From assembly GCF_002440635.1 (NCBI RefSeq), contig NZ_DJUW01000034.1, positions 1 to 64,000 of the forward strand: a stretch of DNA of 64,000 bases. Reading direction: 5' to 3'. The position numbers and the translations under genes were made by a program. Every line of letters starts with the position of its first letter. Positions within the stretch are counted from its first letter, which is position 1. The notes under the pieces are model-generated. The model did not search any database and was not told the origin of the DNA. It saw nothing but the letters and a program-made list of their open reading frames with translations. Shown here piece after piece: positions 43,048 through 51,367 of the stretch. The stretch is from Novosphingobium sp. UBA6272. GTDB taxonomy: Bacteria > Pseudomonadota > Alphaproteobacteria > Sphingomonadales > Sphingomonadaceae.

Positions 43048-44274
43048 TTAAACCAGAATTTCCGCCGCCGGACCGTGCCCGAGGAACTGCGCCGGGCTGG
43101 CGCTGGCCCCATAGGCCCCGGCGCAGAACACCGCGACGAGATCGCCCACGTCGGCGCGCGGAAAACCGGCCTTGTCGGCGAGGCGGTCGAGCGGAGTGCA
43201 GAGGCATCCAACGACGCTTGCCGCTTCCTCAGTGGGCGCATCGAAGCGGCTGGCGATCGCGACCGGATAGTTGCGGCGCACGACGGTGCCGAAGTTGCCT
43301 GAGGCGGCAAGCTGGTGATGCAGGCCGCCGTCGACGATCAGGAAGACCTCACCATGACTCAGCTTCCGGTCGACGATGCGGGTCAGGTAAACTCCTGATT
43401 CTCCGACGAGATAGCGGCCAAGCTCAATGCAGAAGGCGGTATCGCGCAGGCTGTCCGGCAACACCGCAAAGGCCTCGCCCAAAGCCGAGCCGATTGCAGC
43501 CAGATCGACCGGCGCATCACCGGGGAAGTAAGGTATCCCGAACCCCCCGCCGAGATTGCAGTGCGGCAGCGCGGCGCCGCTCTCATCCGCGAGCCGCGCC
43601 GCCAGGTGCAGGGTCTGGGCCTGGGTCTCGATGATTGCAGCGGCATCGAGGGCCTGGCTGCCCGCAAAGATATGAAAACCGCGCCATTCGGCACCGCTGG
43701 CAATCACCTGACGGGCCATGGCAGGCACACGCTCGGCATCGACGCCGAACTGCTTCGCGCCGCCGCCCATCTTCATGCCCGAACCCTTGAGGTCGAAATC
43801 CGGATTTACCCGTATCGCCAGGCGGGGCGCGATGCCAAGCCGCGAACCGACTTCGAGCGCCCGGACTGATTCACCTTCGGATTCAAGGTTGATCGTAGCA
43901 CCGGCGACAATTGCCGCCTCCAGTTCGTCCACCCGCTTGCCTGGCCCGGCGAAGCTGATCCGGGCCGGATCGATCCCGGCGGATTGGACGATTCCCAGTT
44001 CCCCGCCCGATGCTATGTCGAAACCATCGACCAGTCCGGCCATCGCCTGCAAAACCGGCACGAACGGGTTGGCTTTTACCGCATAATGCAGCGCGAGCCG
44101 CTCCGGCATGGCGGCGCGCAGTTCGGCCACACGGCGTTCCAGGTGCTGGCGCGAATAGACGAACAACGGCGTGCTGCCGGCTTCGGCCACGAGGTCGGTG
44201 GCCTTGCGCCCGGCAATCGCCAGCTGGCCATCGATCACGCCATAACCGGAAGGGATCGGACCTAGCGGTTTCAT
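43048..44274 (-). CDS. PLP-dependent decarboxylase, exosortase A associated
   Basis: A 408-residue fold-type III decarboxylase of the diaminopimelate/ornithine decarboxylase class. PLP lysine in HYAVKANPF, GGEL, the glycine loop NLGGGFGIPY, and near the C-terminus FCAGAYG. The family (TIGR03099-like) always accompanies exosortase A; its amino acid substrate is unknown. Start ATG at 44274 overlaps the ligase stop (ATGA). Together with the ligase and carrier protein it suggests a loaded amine or amino-acyl unit. Confidence 0.92.
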   Translation of the reverse strand: MKPLGPIPSGYGVIDGQLAIAGRKATDLVAEAGSTPLFVYSRQHLERRVAELRAAMPERLALHYAVKANPFVPVLQAMAGLVDGFDIASGGELGIVQSAGIDPARISFAGPGKRVDELEAAIVAGATINLESEGESVRALEVGSRLGIAPRLAIRVNPDFDLKGSGMKMGGGAKQFGVDAERVPAMARQVIASGAEWRGFHIFAGSQALDAAAIIETQAQTLHLAARLADESGAALPHCNLGGGFGIPYFPGDAPVDLAAIGSALGEAFAVLPDSLRDTAFCIELGRYLVGESGVYLTRIVDRKLSHGEVFLIVDGGLHHQLAASGNFGTVVRRNYPVAIASRFDAPTEEAASVVGCLCTPLDRLADKAGFPRADVGDLVAVFCAGAYGASASPAQFLGHGPAAEILV

Positions 44275-45794
44275 GCGGCAAGTTCCTGATACAGCCCGGT
44301 GCGATCGATCTTGCCATTGGGCGAAATCGGCATGGCTTCGCGCCAATGGATCATCTTAGGCTGCATGAAGTTGGGCAGTTCTTTCAGCAAGATGCGTGGC
44401 AATTCTTGCGCGACATCTGAAATTCCTGGCGCGGCCCGCACGATCAGGTGTACCGCCTGTCCGAGCCGCACATCGGGTACGCCGAGCGCGACAGCTTCGG
44501 CCACCAAACCGGTCGCCAGCGCAGCTTCCTCGATCTCCTGCGGGCTGATCCGGTTTCCGGCGCTCTTGATCATCGCATCGCGGCGGCCGACGAAATAGAG
44601 CAGGCCATCGGCCTCGCGCCGGACCCGGTCGCCTGACCAGACCGCCATACCGCCATAATGCGACGCCTTTGGAGCCGGCTTGAACCGCTCGGCCGTGCGC
44701 ACCGCGTCCTGCCAGTAACCCTGCGCGACCAGCGGCCCGCAGTGAACCAGTTCACCCTCTTCGCCATCGGCAGCGAGATCGCCCTGATCGTTGATGACCA
44801 GCACTTCGGCATGCGGAATAGCCTTGCCCATCGAGGTCGGATGGCTGTCGATGAGCGCTGGATCGAGAAAGGTCGAGCGGAAGGCCTCGGTCAGGCCGTA
44901 CATCGCGAAAAGCCGCGCTTGCGGAAATCGGCCGCGGAGACGCCGGACCAGGTCAGCCGTCAGCGCCCCGCCCGAATTGGTCATGCGCCGCAACTGGGCT
45001 GCAGTATCCTGCGGCCAGTCAAGCTCCGCCAGCTGCACCCACAGCGGCGGGACCGCAGCCAGGGTGGTCACCCCGTGTCGCTCGACGGCCTTGATCACAT
45101 CTCGCGGGGCCAGATAATCGAGCGGAACGACACTGCCGCCAGCGAACCAGGTCGAAAGCAGCTGGTTCTGGCCATAGTCGAATGACAGCGGCAGCACCGC
45201 CAGCGTGACATCGTCAGCGGCGAGACCAAGGTAGGTGGCGACGCTATCGGCACCCAGCCACATGTTGGCATGGCTGAGCATGACGCCCTTGGGTTTGCCG
45301 GTCGAACCGCTGGTATAGAGGATCGCGGCCAGCGCATCGGGTTTACCGTCACTAGGCGCCAGCGGTTCGGCCTCGACGGCAAGCTGAAGCGCCTCGCCCT
45401 CCCCCAGCATCCGGCAGTCTGGCGGGACATCTCCAGCTTCCAGCGCGGAAAGCCGGGCAGACGTGGCGATCAGCATCCGCGAACCGCTGTCGGCAAGGAT
45501 ATGGGCAACTTGCGCGCGCTTGAGCAGCGGGTTGATCGGAACATGGACCAGCCCGGCCCGTGCGGCGGCGAGCGGCATCAGGCAGGTCAGTTCACCCTTG
45601 GCTGCCCAGGTCGCAATCCGCGCGCCGGGCTCGCCGACTTGCGCCCGGAGCCAACCCGCCAAGCGGGCGACACGATCCCTTAAGTCCTTGTAGCTAAGAG
45701 AGCCTTCGCGCAGCACCAGCGCAGCCGCATCGTCCGCCCCGCGCAGCGCGAGGTGGTCAAGCGGCCGGATCGCTGGGTTTTGCTGGGCAGACAC
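44271..45794 (-). CDS. AMP-forming acyl-CoA ligase/adenylase, exosortase A associated
   Basis: A 507-residue ANL-superfamily enzyme: phosphate loop ILYTSGSTGKPKGVMLSH (about 160-175), AMYGLTE, and the C-terminal hinge and catalytic Lys in SPNGKIDRTG. It should activate a carboxylic or amino acid as adenylate and pass it to the carrier protein encoded at 46866 or to CoA. The start is GTG at 45794, divergent from the GNAT gene. Pairs with the decarboxylase by a 4-bp overlap. Confidence 0.92.
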   Translation of the reverse strand: MSAQQNPAIRPLDHLALRGADDAAALVLREGSLSYKDLRDRVARLAGWLRAQVGEPGARIATWAAKGELTCLMPLAAARAGLVHVPINPLLKRAQVAHILADSGSRMLIATSARLSALEAGDVPPDCRMLGEGEALQLAVEAEPLAPSDGKPDALAAILYTSGSTGKPKGVMLSHANMWLGADSVATYLGLAADDVTLAVLPLSFDYGQNQLLSTWFAGGSVVPLDYLAPRDVIKAVERHGVTTLAAVPPLWVQLAELDWPQDTAAQLRRMTNSGGALTADLVRRLRGRFPQARLFAMYGLTEAFRSTFLDPALIDSHPTSMGKAIPHAEVLVINDQGDLAADGEEGELVHCGPLVAQGYWQDAVRTAERFKPAPKASHYGGMAVWSGDRVRREADGLLYFVGRRDAMIKSAGNRISPQEIEEAALATGLVAEAVALGVPDVRLGQAVHLIVRAAPGISDVAQELPRILLKELPNFMQPKMIHWREAMPISPNGKIDRTGLYQELAA

Positions 45795-45830
45795 GGGTTA
45801 AACAGGCTCCAAGGGGCAAAGGAAAAGCGT

Positions 45831-46844
45831 TTGGTTGCGGTCGTCTATCACGATGATCTTAAAGAAGTGCAAGGCGATGCCAAGCTGGCCGCCCTGCTCG
45901 CCGCGCCGTGCGCCCGCGCCCCGTTTGACCGGATCGAATGGTGGCAAGGTCTGGTCGAACATTGTGATATGTTGCCCCTGATAGCCGTCGTCCGGGATGG
46001 CGAGCACCGCGCGGTCCTGCCGCTGCTCCGCCAGGCGCGGCGGATCCATGCGCTCGGCAACTGGTACACCTTCCGCATGGCGCCGCTTTTCAGCAGTGGT
46101 GCGGACAAGCCGGCCTTGCTTCACGCGCTGGCCGAGGATCTGGCGGGGCAAGCACCGCACCTGATTCTTTCACCGCTTCCGGACGAAAACCGCGAGACCA
46201 CGCTGCTGGCCGAAGCACTACGCCGCACGGGCTGGACGGTCTTTGTCGAGCAGTGCGACGTCAATCATGTGTTGCAGGTGGGTGGCCGCAGCTACGCCGA
46301 CTATTTGGCCAGTCGCCCCGGCCCGCTGCGCACCACGCTGAAGCGCAAGGGGGGCAAGGTGGCGGTCGAACTGGTCACCCACTTCGATCCAGCGCTTTGG
46401 GCGGAATACGAAACGGTTTATGCCGCGAGCTGGAAACCGGAAGAGGGTTCACCCCCCTTCCTGCGCGCTTTTGCCGAGCAGGAAGGCCAGGCCGGCCGCC
46501 TTCGGATGGCGATTGCCCGCGCTGATGGCCGCGCGGTGGCCGCGCAGTTTTGGACGGTAGAAAGTTCTACCGCCTTTATCCACAAGTTGGCCCACACTGA
46601 GGACGCCAAGCATTTGTCAGCAGGAACAACGCTTTCAGCAGCATTATTCGAGCAGGTCATCGATCGCGATCGGGTGGCGCTGGTCGATTTCGGGACCGGC
46701 AATGACGGCTACAAGCGCGACTGGATGGAGCTGGTCCGCCCGCGTTACCGGATCGAGGCGTTCCGCCCACTCTGGCCCGGAAACTGGCCCGGCATTGCCA
46801 AGGCAACCTTGCGTAACTTCTGGCCGCGCGGCAAGAGGCGCTGA
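45831..46844 (+). CDS. GNAT-family protein of the exosortase A region
   Basis: A 337-residue protein with a FemAB/Acetyltransf_6-like domain in the C-terminal half (RTTLKRKGGKV, VAAQFWTVESSTAFIHKLAHTED, DFGTGNDGYKRDWM). It probably moves an acyl or aminoacyl group. I choose the TTG at 45831 because AAAGGA lies 7 nt before it and the longer reading (45753) would overlap the divergent ligase gene. First gene of a rightward run with the carrier protein and two hydrolase-fold genes. Confidence 0.8.
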   Translation: MVAVVYHDDLKEVQGDAKLAALLAAPCARAPFDRIEWWQGLVEHCDMLPLIAVVRDGEHRAVLPLLRQARRIHALGNWYTFRMAPLFSSGADKPALLHALAEDLAGQAPHLILSPLPDENRETTLLAEALRRTGWTVFVEQCDVNHVLQVGGRSYADYLASRPGPLRTTLKRKGGKVAVELVTHFDPALWAEYETVYAASWKPEEGSPPFLRAFAEQEGQAGRLRMAIARADGRAVAAQFWTVESSTAFIHKLAHTEDAKHLSAGTTLSAALFEQVIDRDRVALVDFGTGNDGYKRDWMELVRPRYRIEAFRPLWPGNWPGIAKATLRNFWPRGKRR

Positions 46845-46865
46845 ACCCATTTTGGCAGGAACCCG

Positions 46866-47129
46866 ATGCGCTCCACGATCGATCGAAAACTCCGCAAGAT
46901 TCTCGAAGATGTCCTCGGCCTCAAGCCGGGGCAGGCCGATGCATTTACCAATGAAACCGGGCTGTTCGGCTACCTTCCCGAACTCGATTCGATGGCTGTG
47001 GCCGGCTTGCTGACCGAGATGGAGGATCGGCTCGATATCGTGATCGACGAAGACGAGATCGATGGCGAACTGTTCGAGACCTACGGCAACCTGCTGAACT
47101 TCGCGATCGCCAAGCAAGAGGACGCGTGA
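46866..47129 (+). CDS. acyl carrier protein, exosortase A associated
   Basis: An 87-residue carrier protein with the phosphopantetheine serine S42 in ELDSMAVAGLL and the acidic helices typical of carrier proteins. Separate from fatty-acid ACP by sequence and context. It most likely receives the group activated by the ligase (44271-45794). The stop overlaps the next start (GTGA). Confidence 0.92.
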   Translation: MRSTIDRKLRKILEDVLGLKPGQADAFTNETGLFGYLPELDSMAVAGLLTEMEDRLDIVIDEDEIDGELFETYGNLLNFAIAKQEDA

Positions 47130-47806
47130 AGGCCACCATTTACCCCTGCCCCTTGCCCGGCGGTGCCGCGGCAAGCGAACTGGCCCTGACCTTCGACCGG
47201 GGGCGCCAGCACCGTGTGCTGGTGGCTCCGGCGCTGTTCGACGAGGCGAACCGGATGCGGCGCTTCACCGTGGAAGTGATGCGCCGGCTCGACGGGGCCG
47301 GGATCGACAGCATTCTGCCAGATTTGCCCGGCTGCAACGAAAGCGAGCAAGAACTCGCCCAGGTCGAGCCGGAGGACTGGCGCATGGGCCTTGAAGCCGC
47401 GGCGCGGCATTTCGGCGCGACCCATGTGCTGGCGATCCGGGGCGGCGGGCTAGTGCTGCCCGACAAGCTGCCGGGCTGGCACTTTGCCCCGGTCAAAGGG
47501 GCAAGCCTGGTCAAGACACTGCTCCGCGCCCGGATCATCTCGGCCCGCGAAGCCGGACGCGAGGAAGACGCCGCCGAGCTGATGGAGCGCGGCAAGGAAC
47601 AGGGGATTGAACTTGCCGGCTGGCCGCTCTCGGCCGAGATGCTGCGCCAGCTGGAGGCCCTGCTTCCGTCCAAACGCGGCGATCTGATCCCGGTCGATCA
47701 GGAGATGATCGGTGGCAGCGCGCTGTGGCTGCGGGCCGAACCCGACGAGGCACCGGATCAGGTCGATGCCCTGGCGGCTGTCCTGACAGTGGGCCTCGCA
47801 CAATGA
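47126..47806 (+). CDS. exosortase A-associated hydrolase-fold protein 2
   Basis: A 226-residue alpha/beta-hydrolase-like protein of the exosortase-associated hydrolase 2 family. The position expected for the nucleophile elbow reads AIRGGG (R105-G106-G107-G108), with no Ser or Cys, so ordinary esterase catalysis is doubtful. GTG start overlapping the carrier protein stop; its own stop overlaps the next start (ATGA). Confidence 0.86.
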   Translation: MKATIYPCPLPGGAAASELALTFDRGRQHRVLVAPALFDEANRMRRFTVEVMRRLDGAGIDSILPDLPGCNESEQELAQVEPEDWRMGLEAAARHFGATHVLAIRGGGLVLPDKLPGWHFAPVKGASLVKTLLRARIISAREAGREEDAAELMERGKEQGIELAGWPLSAEMLRQLEALLPSKRGDLIPVDQEMIGGSALWLRAEPDEAPDQVDALAAVLTVGLAQ

Positions 47807-48618
47807 ACCGCAAGCATTTCACCTTTGCTTGCGATGGCGCCGAACTGGTCGGTTCACTCGATATGGCCGCTGGCAGCACCGGCCTGCTGATCGTCAGCGG
47901 CGGCAACGAAGTGCGTGCGGGACCCTGGGGCAGCCAGGCCCAGTTGGCCGACCGGATCGCCGCTTCAGGCTTTCCGGTACTCCGGTTTGACCGGCGCGGG
48001 ATCGGCGACAGCGAGGGCGCCAACGCGGGCTTTACCGACAGCGGCCCCGATATAGCCGCAGCGATCCGCGCCTTCCGCAATCATGTGCCGACGCTGCGCA
48101 AGGTCGTCGCCTATGGCAATTGCGACGCAGCCAGCGCGCTCATGTTGAACAGCGGTGAAGGCTGCGACGCGCTGGTGCTGGCCAACCCGTGGACCTTCGA
48201 TCCCGAGCCGGAGGCAGTCGTCGAAGCCCCGTCCGAACAAGCAGCCCCAACACCGATGCCGCCCACCGCGCTGCGCAGCTATTACTTGCGCCGCCTGTTC
48301 AACCTGGCAGCGTGGAAGCGCCTGCTGGGCGGCAAGGTTAAGGTCACCGAAATGGCGGCGAGCCTGGTCGAGGCGGTCGGCCCCGATGGTCCGCCGAGCA
48401 ACCTCGCGCAGGAAATGGCCGCTGGGCTGGAGAAGTTTGCCGGTCCCGCCACCATCCTGCTCGCCGAAAACGACCGCACGGCTCAGGCGTTCAAGGCCGC
48501 CTGGGACAAGAACGATCCGCGACTGCGGACCTGCCCCGGTGCCGGGCACAGCTTTGTCGAACCGCAAGCGCGAATCTGGCTGCAAGGCCAGATCCTCGCG
48601 GCACTGCGCGGACTTTAG
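47803..48618 (+). CDS. exosortase A-associated hydrolase-fold protein 1
   Basis: A 271-residue alpha/beta-hydrolase-like protein of the exosortase-associated hydrolase 1 family. The nucleophile elbow is YGNCDAAS, with Cys (C107) instead of Ser; an oxyanion-side loop VSGGNEVRAGPWGSQ and a C-terminal His (GAGHSF) are present. It may release or transfer a thioester-bound group from the carrier protein. End overlaps the convergent trxB stop by 4 bp. Confidence 0.86.
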   Translation: MNRKHFTFACDGAELVGSLDMAAGSTGLLIVSGGNEVRAGPWGSQAQLADRIAASGFPVLRFDRRGIGDSEGANAGFTDSGPDIAAAIRAFRNHVPTLRKVVAYGNCDAASALMLNSGEGCDALVLANPWTFDPEPEAVVEAPSEQAAPTPMPPTALRSYYLRRLFNLAAWKRLLGGKVKVTEMAASLVEAVGPDGPPSNLAQEMAAGLEKFAGPATILLAENDRTAQAFKAAWDKNDPRLRTCPGAGHSFVEPQARIWLQGQILAALRGL

Positions 48619-49568
48619 CCCTTCGTAGCGGCGAATTCGCGCTCGGCCAGGAAGCGCTCGGCATCAAGCGCGGCCATGCAGCCGGTGCCGGCAGCGGTAA
48701 CGGCCTGGCGATAGACGTGATCCATCACGTCGCCGCAGGCGAACACCCCGGGGATCGCAGTCTTGGGAGTGCCGGGCTCGACCAGCAGATAGCCACTGGC
48801 ATCCATCTCGAGCTTGTCCTTGAACAGCTCGGTCGCGGGGGCATGGCCGATCGCGACGAAAGCTCCCTGGGTCGGTTCGACTGAGCTTGCGCCGGTCACG
48901 GTATCGGTCAGCGCCACGCCGGTCAGCCCGCTGGCATCGCCGACGAAGTGATCGACCGCCTTGTTCCACAGTACCTTGATGTTGGGATGGGCCAGCAGCC
49001 GATCCTGCAGGATCTTCTCGGCGCGCAGGCTGTCGCGGCGGTGGATCAGGGTCACGTCCTGGCTGTGGTTGGTGAGGTAGAGCGCCTCTTCCACCGCGGT
49101 ATTGCCCCCGCCGATCACCACCACCTTCTTGCCGCGATAGAAGAACCCGTCGCAGGTCGCGCAGGCCGAAACGCCCTTGCCCGAAAGCTCTTGCTCGCCC
49201 GGTACGCCCAGCCACTTGGCCTGGGCCCCGGTCGCGATCACCAGCGTTTCGCCCTCATAGATGTCGCCGCTGTCACCCACCGCGCGGAACGGCGGGCCCG
49301 AGAGGTCGACCGAGGTGATCGTATCCCACAGCATCCGGGTGCCGACATGTTCGGCCTGGGCCTGCATTTCCTGCATCAGCCACGGCCCCTGAATCACATC
49401 ACGAAAGCCGGGATAATTCTCGACATCGGTGGTGATGGTCAGCTGCCCGCCGGGCTGTAGCCCCTGGACCACGATCGGCTGCATCCCGGCGCGGGCACCA
49501 TAGATCGCGGCCGAAAGCCCTGCCGGTCCCGAACCGATGATCAGCATGCGCGTGGTGTGGGTTGCCAT
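48615..49568 (-). CDS. trxB: thioredoxin reductase
   Basis: NADPH-dependent FAD enzyme that reduces thioredoxin. The 317-residue protein has the FAD motif IIGSGPAGLSAAIY, redox pair C136-A-T-C139 (SACATCDGFF), NADPH motif VVIGGGNTAVEEA and a C-terminal GVFACGDVMDH. Start ATG at 49568 behind GGAGGACG; the longer frame is unsupported. Normal length. Confidence 0.96.
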   Translation of the reverse strand: MATHTTRMLIIGSGPAGLSAAIYGARAGMQPIVVQGLQPGGQLTITTDVENYPGFRDVIQGPWLMQEMQAQAEHVGTRMLWDTITSVDLSGPPFRAVGDSGDIYEGETLVIATGAQAKWLGVPGEQELSGKGVSACATCDGFFYRGKKVVVIGGGNTAVEEALYLTNHSQDVTLIHRRDSLRAEKILQDRLLAHPNIKVLWNKAVDHFVGDASGLTGVALTDTVTGASSVEPTQGAFVAIGHAPATELFKDKLEMDASGYLLVEPGTPKTAIPGVFACGDVMDHVYRQAVTAAGTGCMAALDAERFLAEREFAATKG

Positions 49569-49684
49569 CTCGTCCTCCGTTATGTCGGTGGCAGATAGGC
49601 AGCACATGGCCCGAATGCCAGAGTTGCAGGCGGCGATTTCCCCCGGATTGACGCAAGCCCCGCTTGCGCGCAAAGCGCTTCGCC

Positions 49685-50554
49685 ATGACTCCGCACGGAC
49701 CGACCGCCAACAGCTTCATCTCGCAGCGCCTGCGCCTGCATTACGTCGATTGGGGCAATCCTTCGGCACCGCCGCTGATCCTTCAGCACGGCGGGCGCGA
49801 CCACAGCCGCAGCTGGGACTGGGTGGCGGAAGAGCTGGCCAAGGACTGGCACGTGATCGCCCCCGATTTGCGCGGCCACGGCGACAGCGCCTGGGCGCCC
49901 GACGGCAATTACGAGATGAACGCCTTCGTCTATGACTTTGCCCAACTGGTCCACACGCTGGATCATGAGCAGGTGACGATCGTGGCGCACTCGCTCGGCG
50001 GCAACGTCGCGACGCGGTTCACCGGGCTTTACCCTGAAAAGGTCCGCAAGCTGGTCAACATCGAGGGACTTGGCCCCTCCCCCCAGACCCGCGCCGAACG
50101 TGAGGCGAAGGGCTATGCCAACCGCTTTCGCGAATGGATCGAAAAGCGCCGCGCTGCCGCCGGGCGAATCCCCCGGCGCTATCCAACGATCGAAGCGGCT
50201 TTCGCGCGGATGAAGGAGGAGAACTCCTTCCTGACCGACGAACAGGCCCGCCACCTGACCATTCACGGGGCAAGCCGCAACGAAGATGGCACCTGGAGCT
50301 GGAAGTTCGATCCCTATCTCAATGTCTGGCCGTTTGAGGATACCCCGCAGCACCTGAGCGAAGAGCTTTGGCGGGCGATAACCTGCCCGGTACTGCTGCT
50401 TTACGGCAACGATTCATGGGCAACCAGCCCGACCAAGGACGGTCGCGACAAGCTGTTCCAGAACGCTCGGGTGGTCGACTTCGAGAATGCCGGACACTGG
50501 CTTCACCATGACCAGTTCGACCGCTTCATCGCGGAAGTGCGGGCGTTCCTCTAG
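49685..50554 (+). CDS. alpha/beta hydrolase
   Basis: A 289-residue alpha/beta hydrolase: oxyanion-region HGGRDHSRSW, acid-side DLRGHGDS, nucleophile S103 in VAHSLGG and final His in NAGHWLHHDQF. Fold resembles epoxide hydrolases/esterases; substrate unknown. ATG at 49685. Convergent with the phosphatase gene, the ends overlapping by 4 bp. Confidence 0.85.
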   Translation: MTPHGPTANSFISQRLRLHYVDWGNPSAPPLILQHGGRDHSRSWDWVAEELAKDWHVIAPDLRGHGDSAWAPDGNYEMNAFVYDFAQLVHTLDHEQVTIVAHSLGGNVATRFTGLYPEKVRKLVNIEGLGPSPQTRAEREAKGYANRFREWIEKRRAAAGRIPRRYPTIEAAFARMKEENSFLTDEQARHLTIHGASRNEDGTWSWKFDPYLNVWPFEDTPQHLSEELWRAITCPVLLLYGNDSWATSPTKDGRDKLFQNARVVDFENAGHWLHHDQFDRFIAEVRAFL

Positions 50555-51330
50555 CCTTCGAGGTAATGCCCGCGCAGCGCCTCGCGCTTGGCCGCATCGA
50601 TCCCCAGAACTTCGGCCAGATAGGTATCGAGGCTTCCATAACGCGCCTCGACTGCCCGGAAGGTGGCGTTGAGGTAATCGGCTTCAACCCCCATCAGCGC
50701 GCGGATCGTTTCGTCGGAAATCGCGCCATGGCGCTCGCGGATCTGCACTGCACCGGCTTCGATCCGGGCTTCGATGTTCCCGGCGCTGTTGGTCAGCAGG
50801 TAATCGTCCATGATCGCCTCGCGCGAGACGCCCAGCACGTGCTGCGCCATGGCGACCGCGAAGCCTGTGCGGTCTTTCCCGGCCACACAATGGACCAGGC
50901 TGGGTCCGTCGGCGCGGTGCAGCAGTTCGAAATAGAGCCGCAGCATCGGCACCAGGTTTTCGCGGAAGGCGATCCCGTCATACAGCCGGACCATCGCCGC
51001 GCGGGCTTCAGCGGCAGTCACCACGCCGTCGGCAGCTTCGGTGTGGAGCGCGAGGCCGGCGGTTTCCTCAGGGTAAGTCCAGACTTGCCCGGCGAAGCCA
51101 TCGTGGCGACGACAGGGCTTGCTGTCGCGCTCGATCGGACCGCGCAGGTCGATCACATCGGCGATGCCAAGATCGTGGATCGCCTGCAGATCGGCATCAC
51201 TGGCGTCGCCATGCTGGGCCGAGCGCCACAGCAAACCGGTCTTTACCCGCGCCCCTTCCGCGCCTTCGTAACCGCCATAATCGCGGAAGTTGTGGACGCC
51301 ATCGAGCTTGAGAACGCGGGGATCAGTCAT
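50551..51330 (-). CDS. tyrosine-protein phosphatase (Y_phosphatase3 type)
   Basis: A 259-residue Cys-dependent phosphatase with the P-loop HCVAGKDRTG (C148, R154) and the N-terminal NFRDYGGY of the MptpB-like family. May act on phosphotyrosine or phosphoinositides; a role opposite the nearby tyrosine kinase is only suggested by location. ATG at 51330. Confidence 0.87.
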   Translation of the reverse strand: MTDPRVLKLDGVHNFRDYGGYEGAEGARVKTGLLWRSAQHGDASDADLQAIHDLGIADVIDLRGPIERDSKPCRRHDGFAGQVWTYPEETAGLALHTEAADGVVTAAEARAAMVRLYDGIAFRENLVPMLRLYFELLHRADGPSLVHCVAGKDRTGFAVAMAQHVLGVSREAIMDDYLLTNSAGNIEARIEAGAVQIRERHGAISDETIRALMGVEADYLNATFRAVEARYGSLDTYLAEVLGIDAAKREALRGHYLEG

Positions 51331-51367
51331 AGCCGGGCCAGTGACAGCTTGTCTGCCCCGGCGCAAG

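Noticed and set aside
47126..47806. Calling hydrolase 2 a pseudogene because it lacks a nucleophile
   Set aside because: The frame is intact, tightly overlapped with both neighbours and of family length, so loss of Ser looks like a family trait rather than decay.
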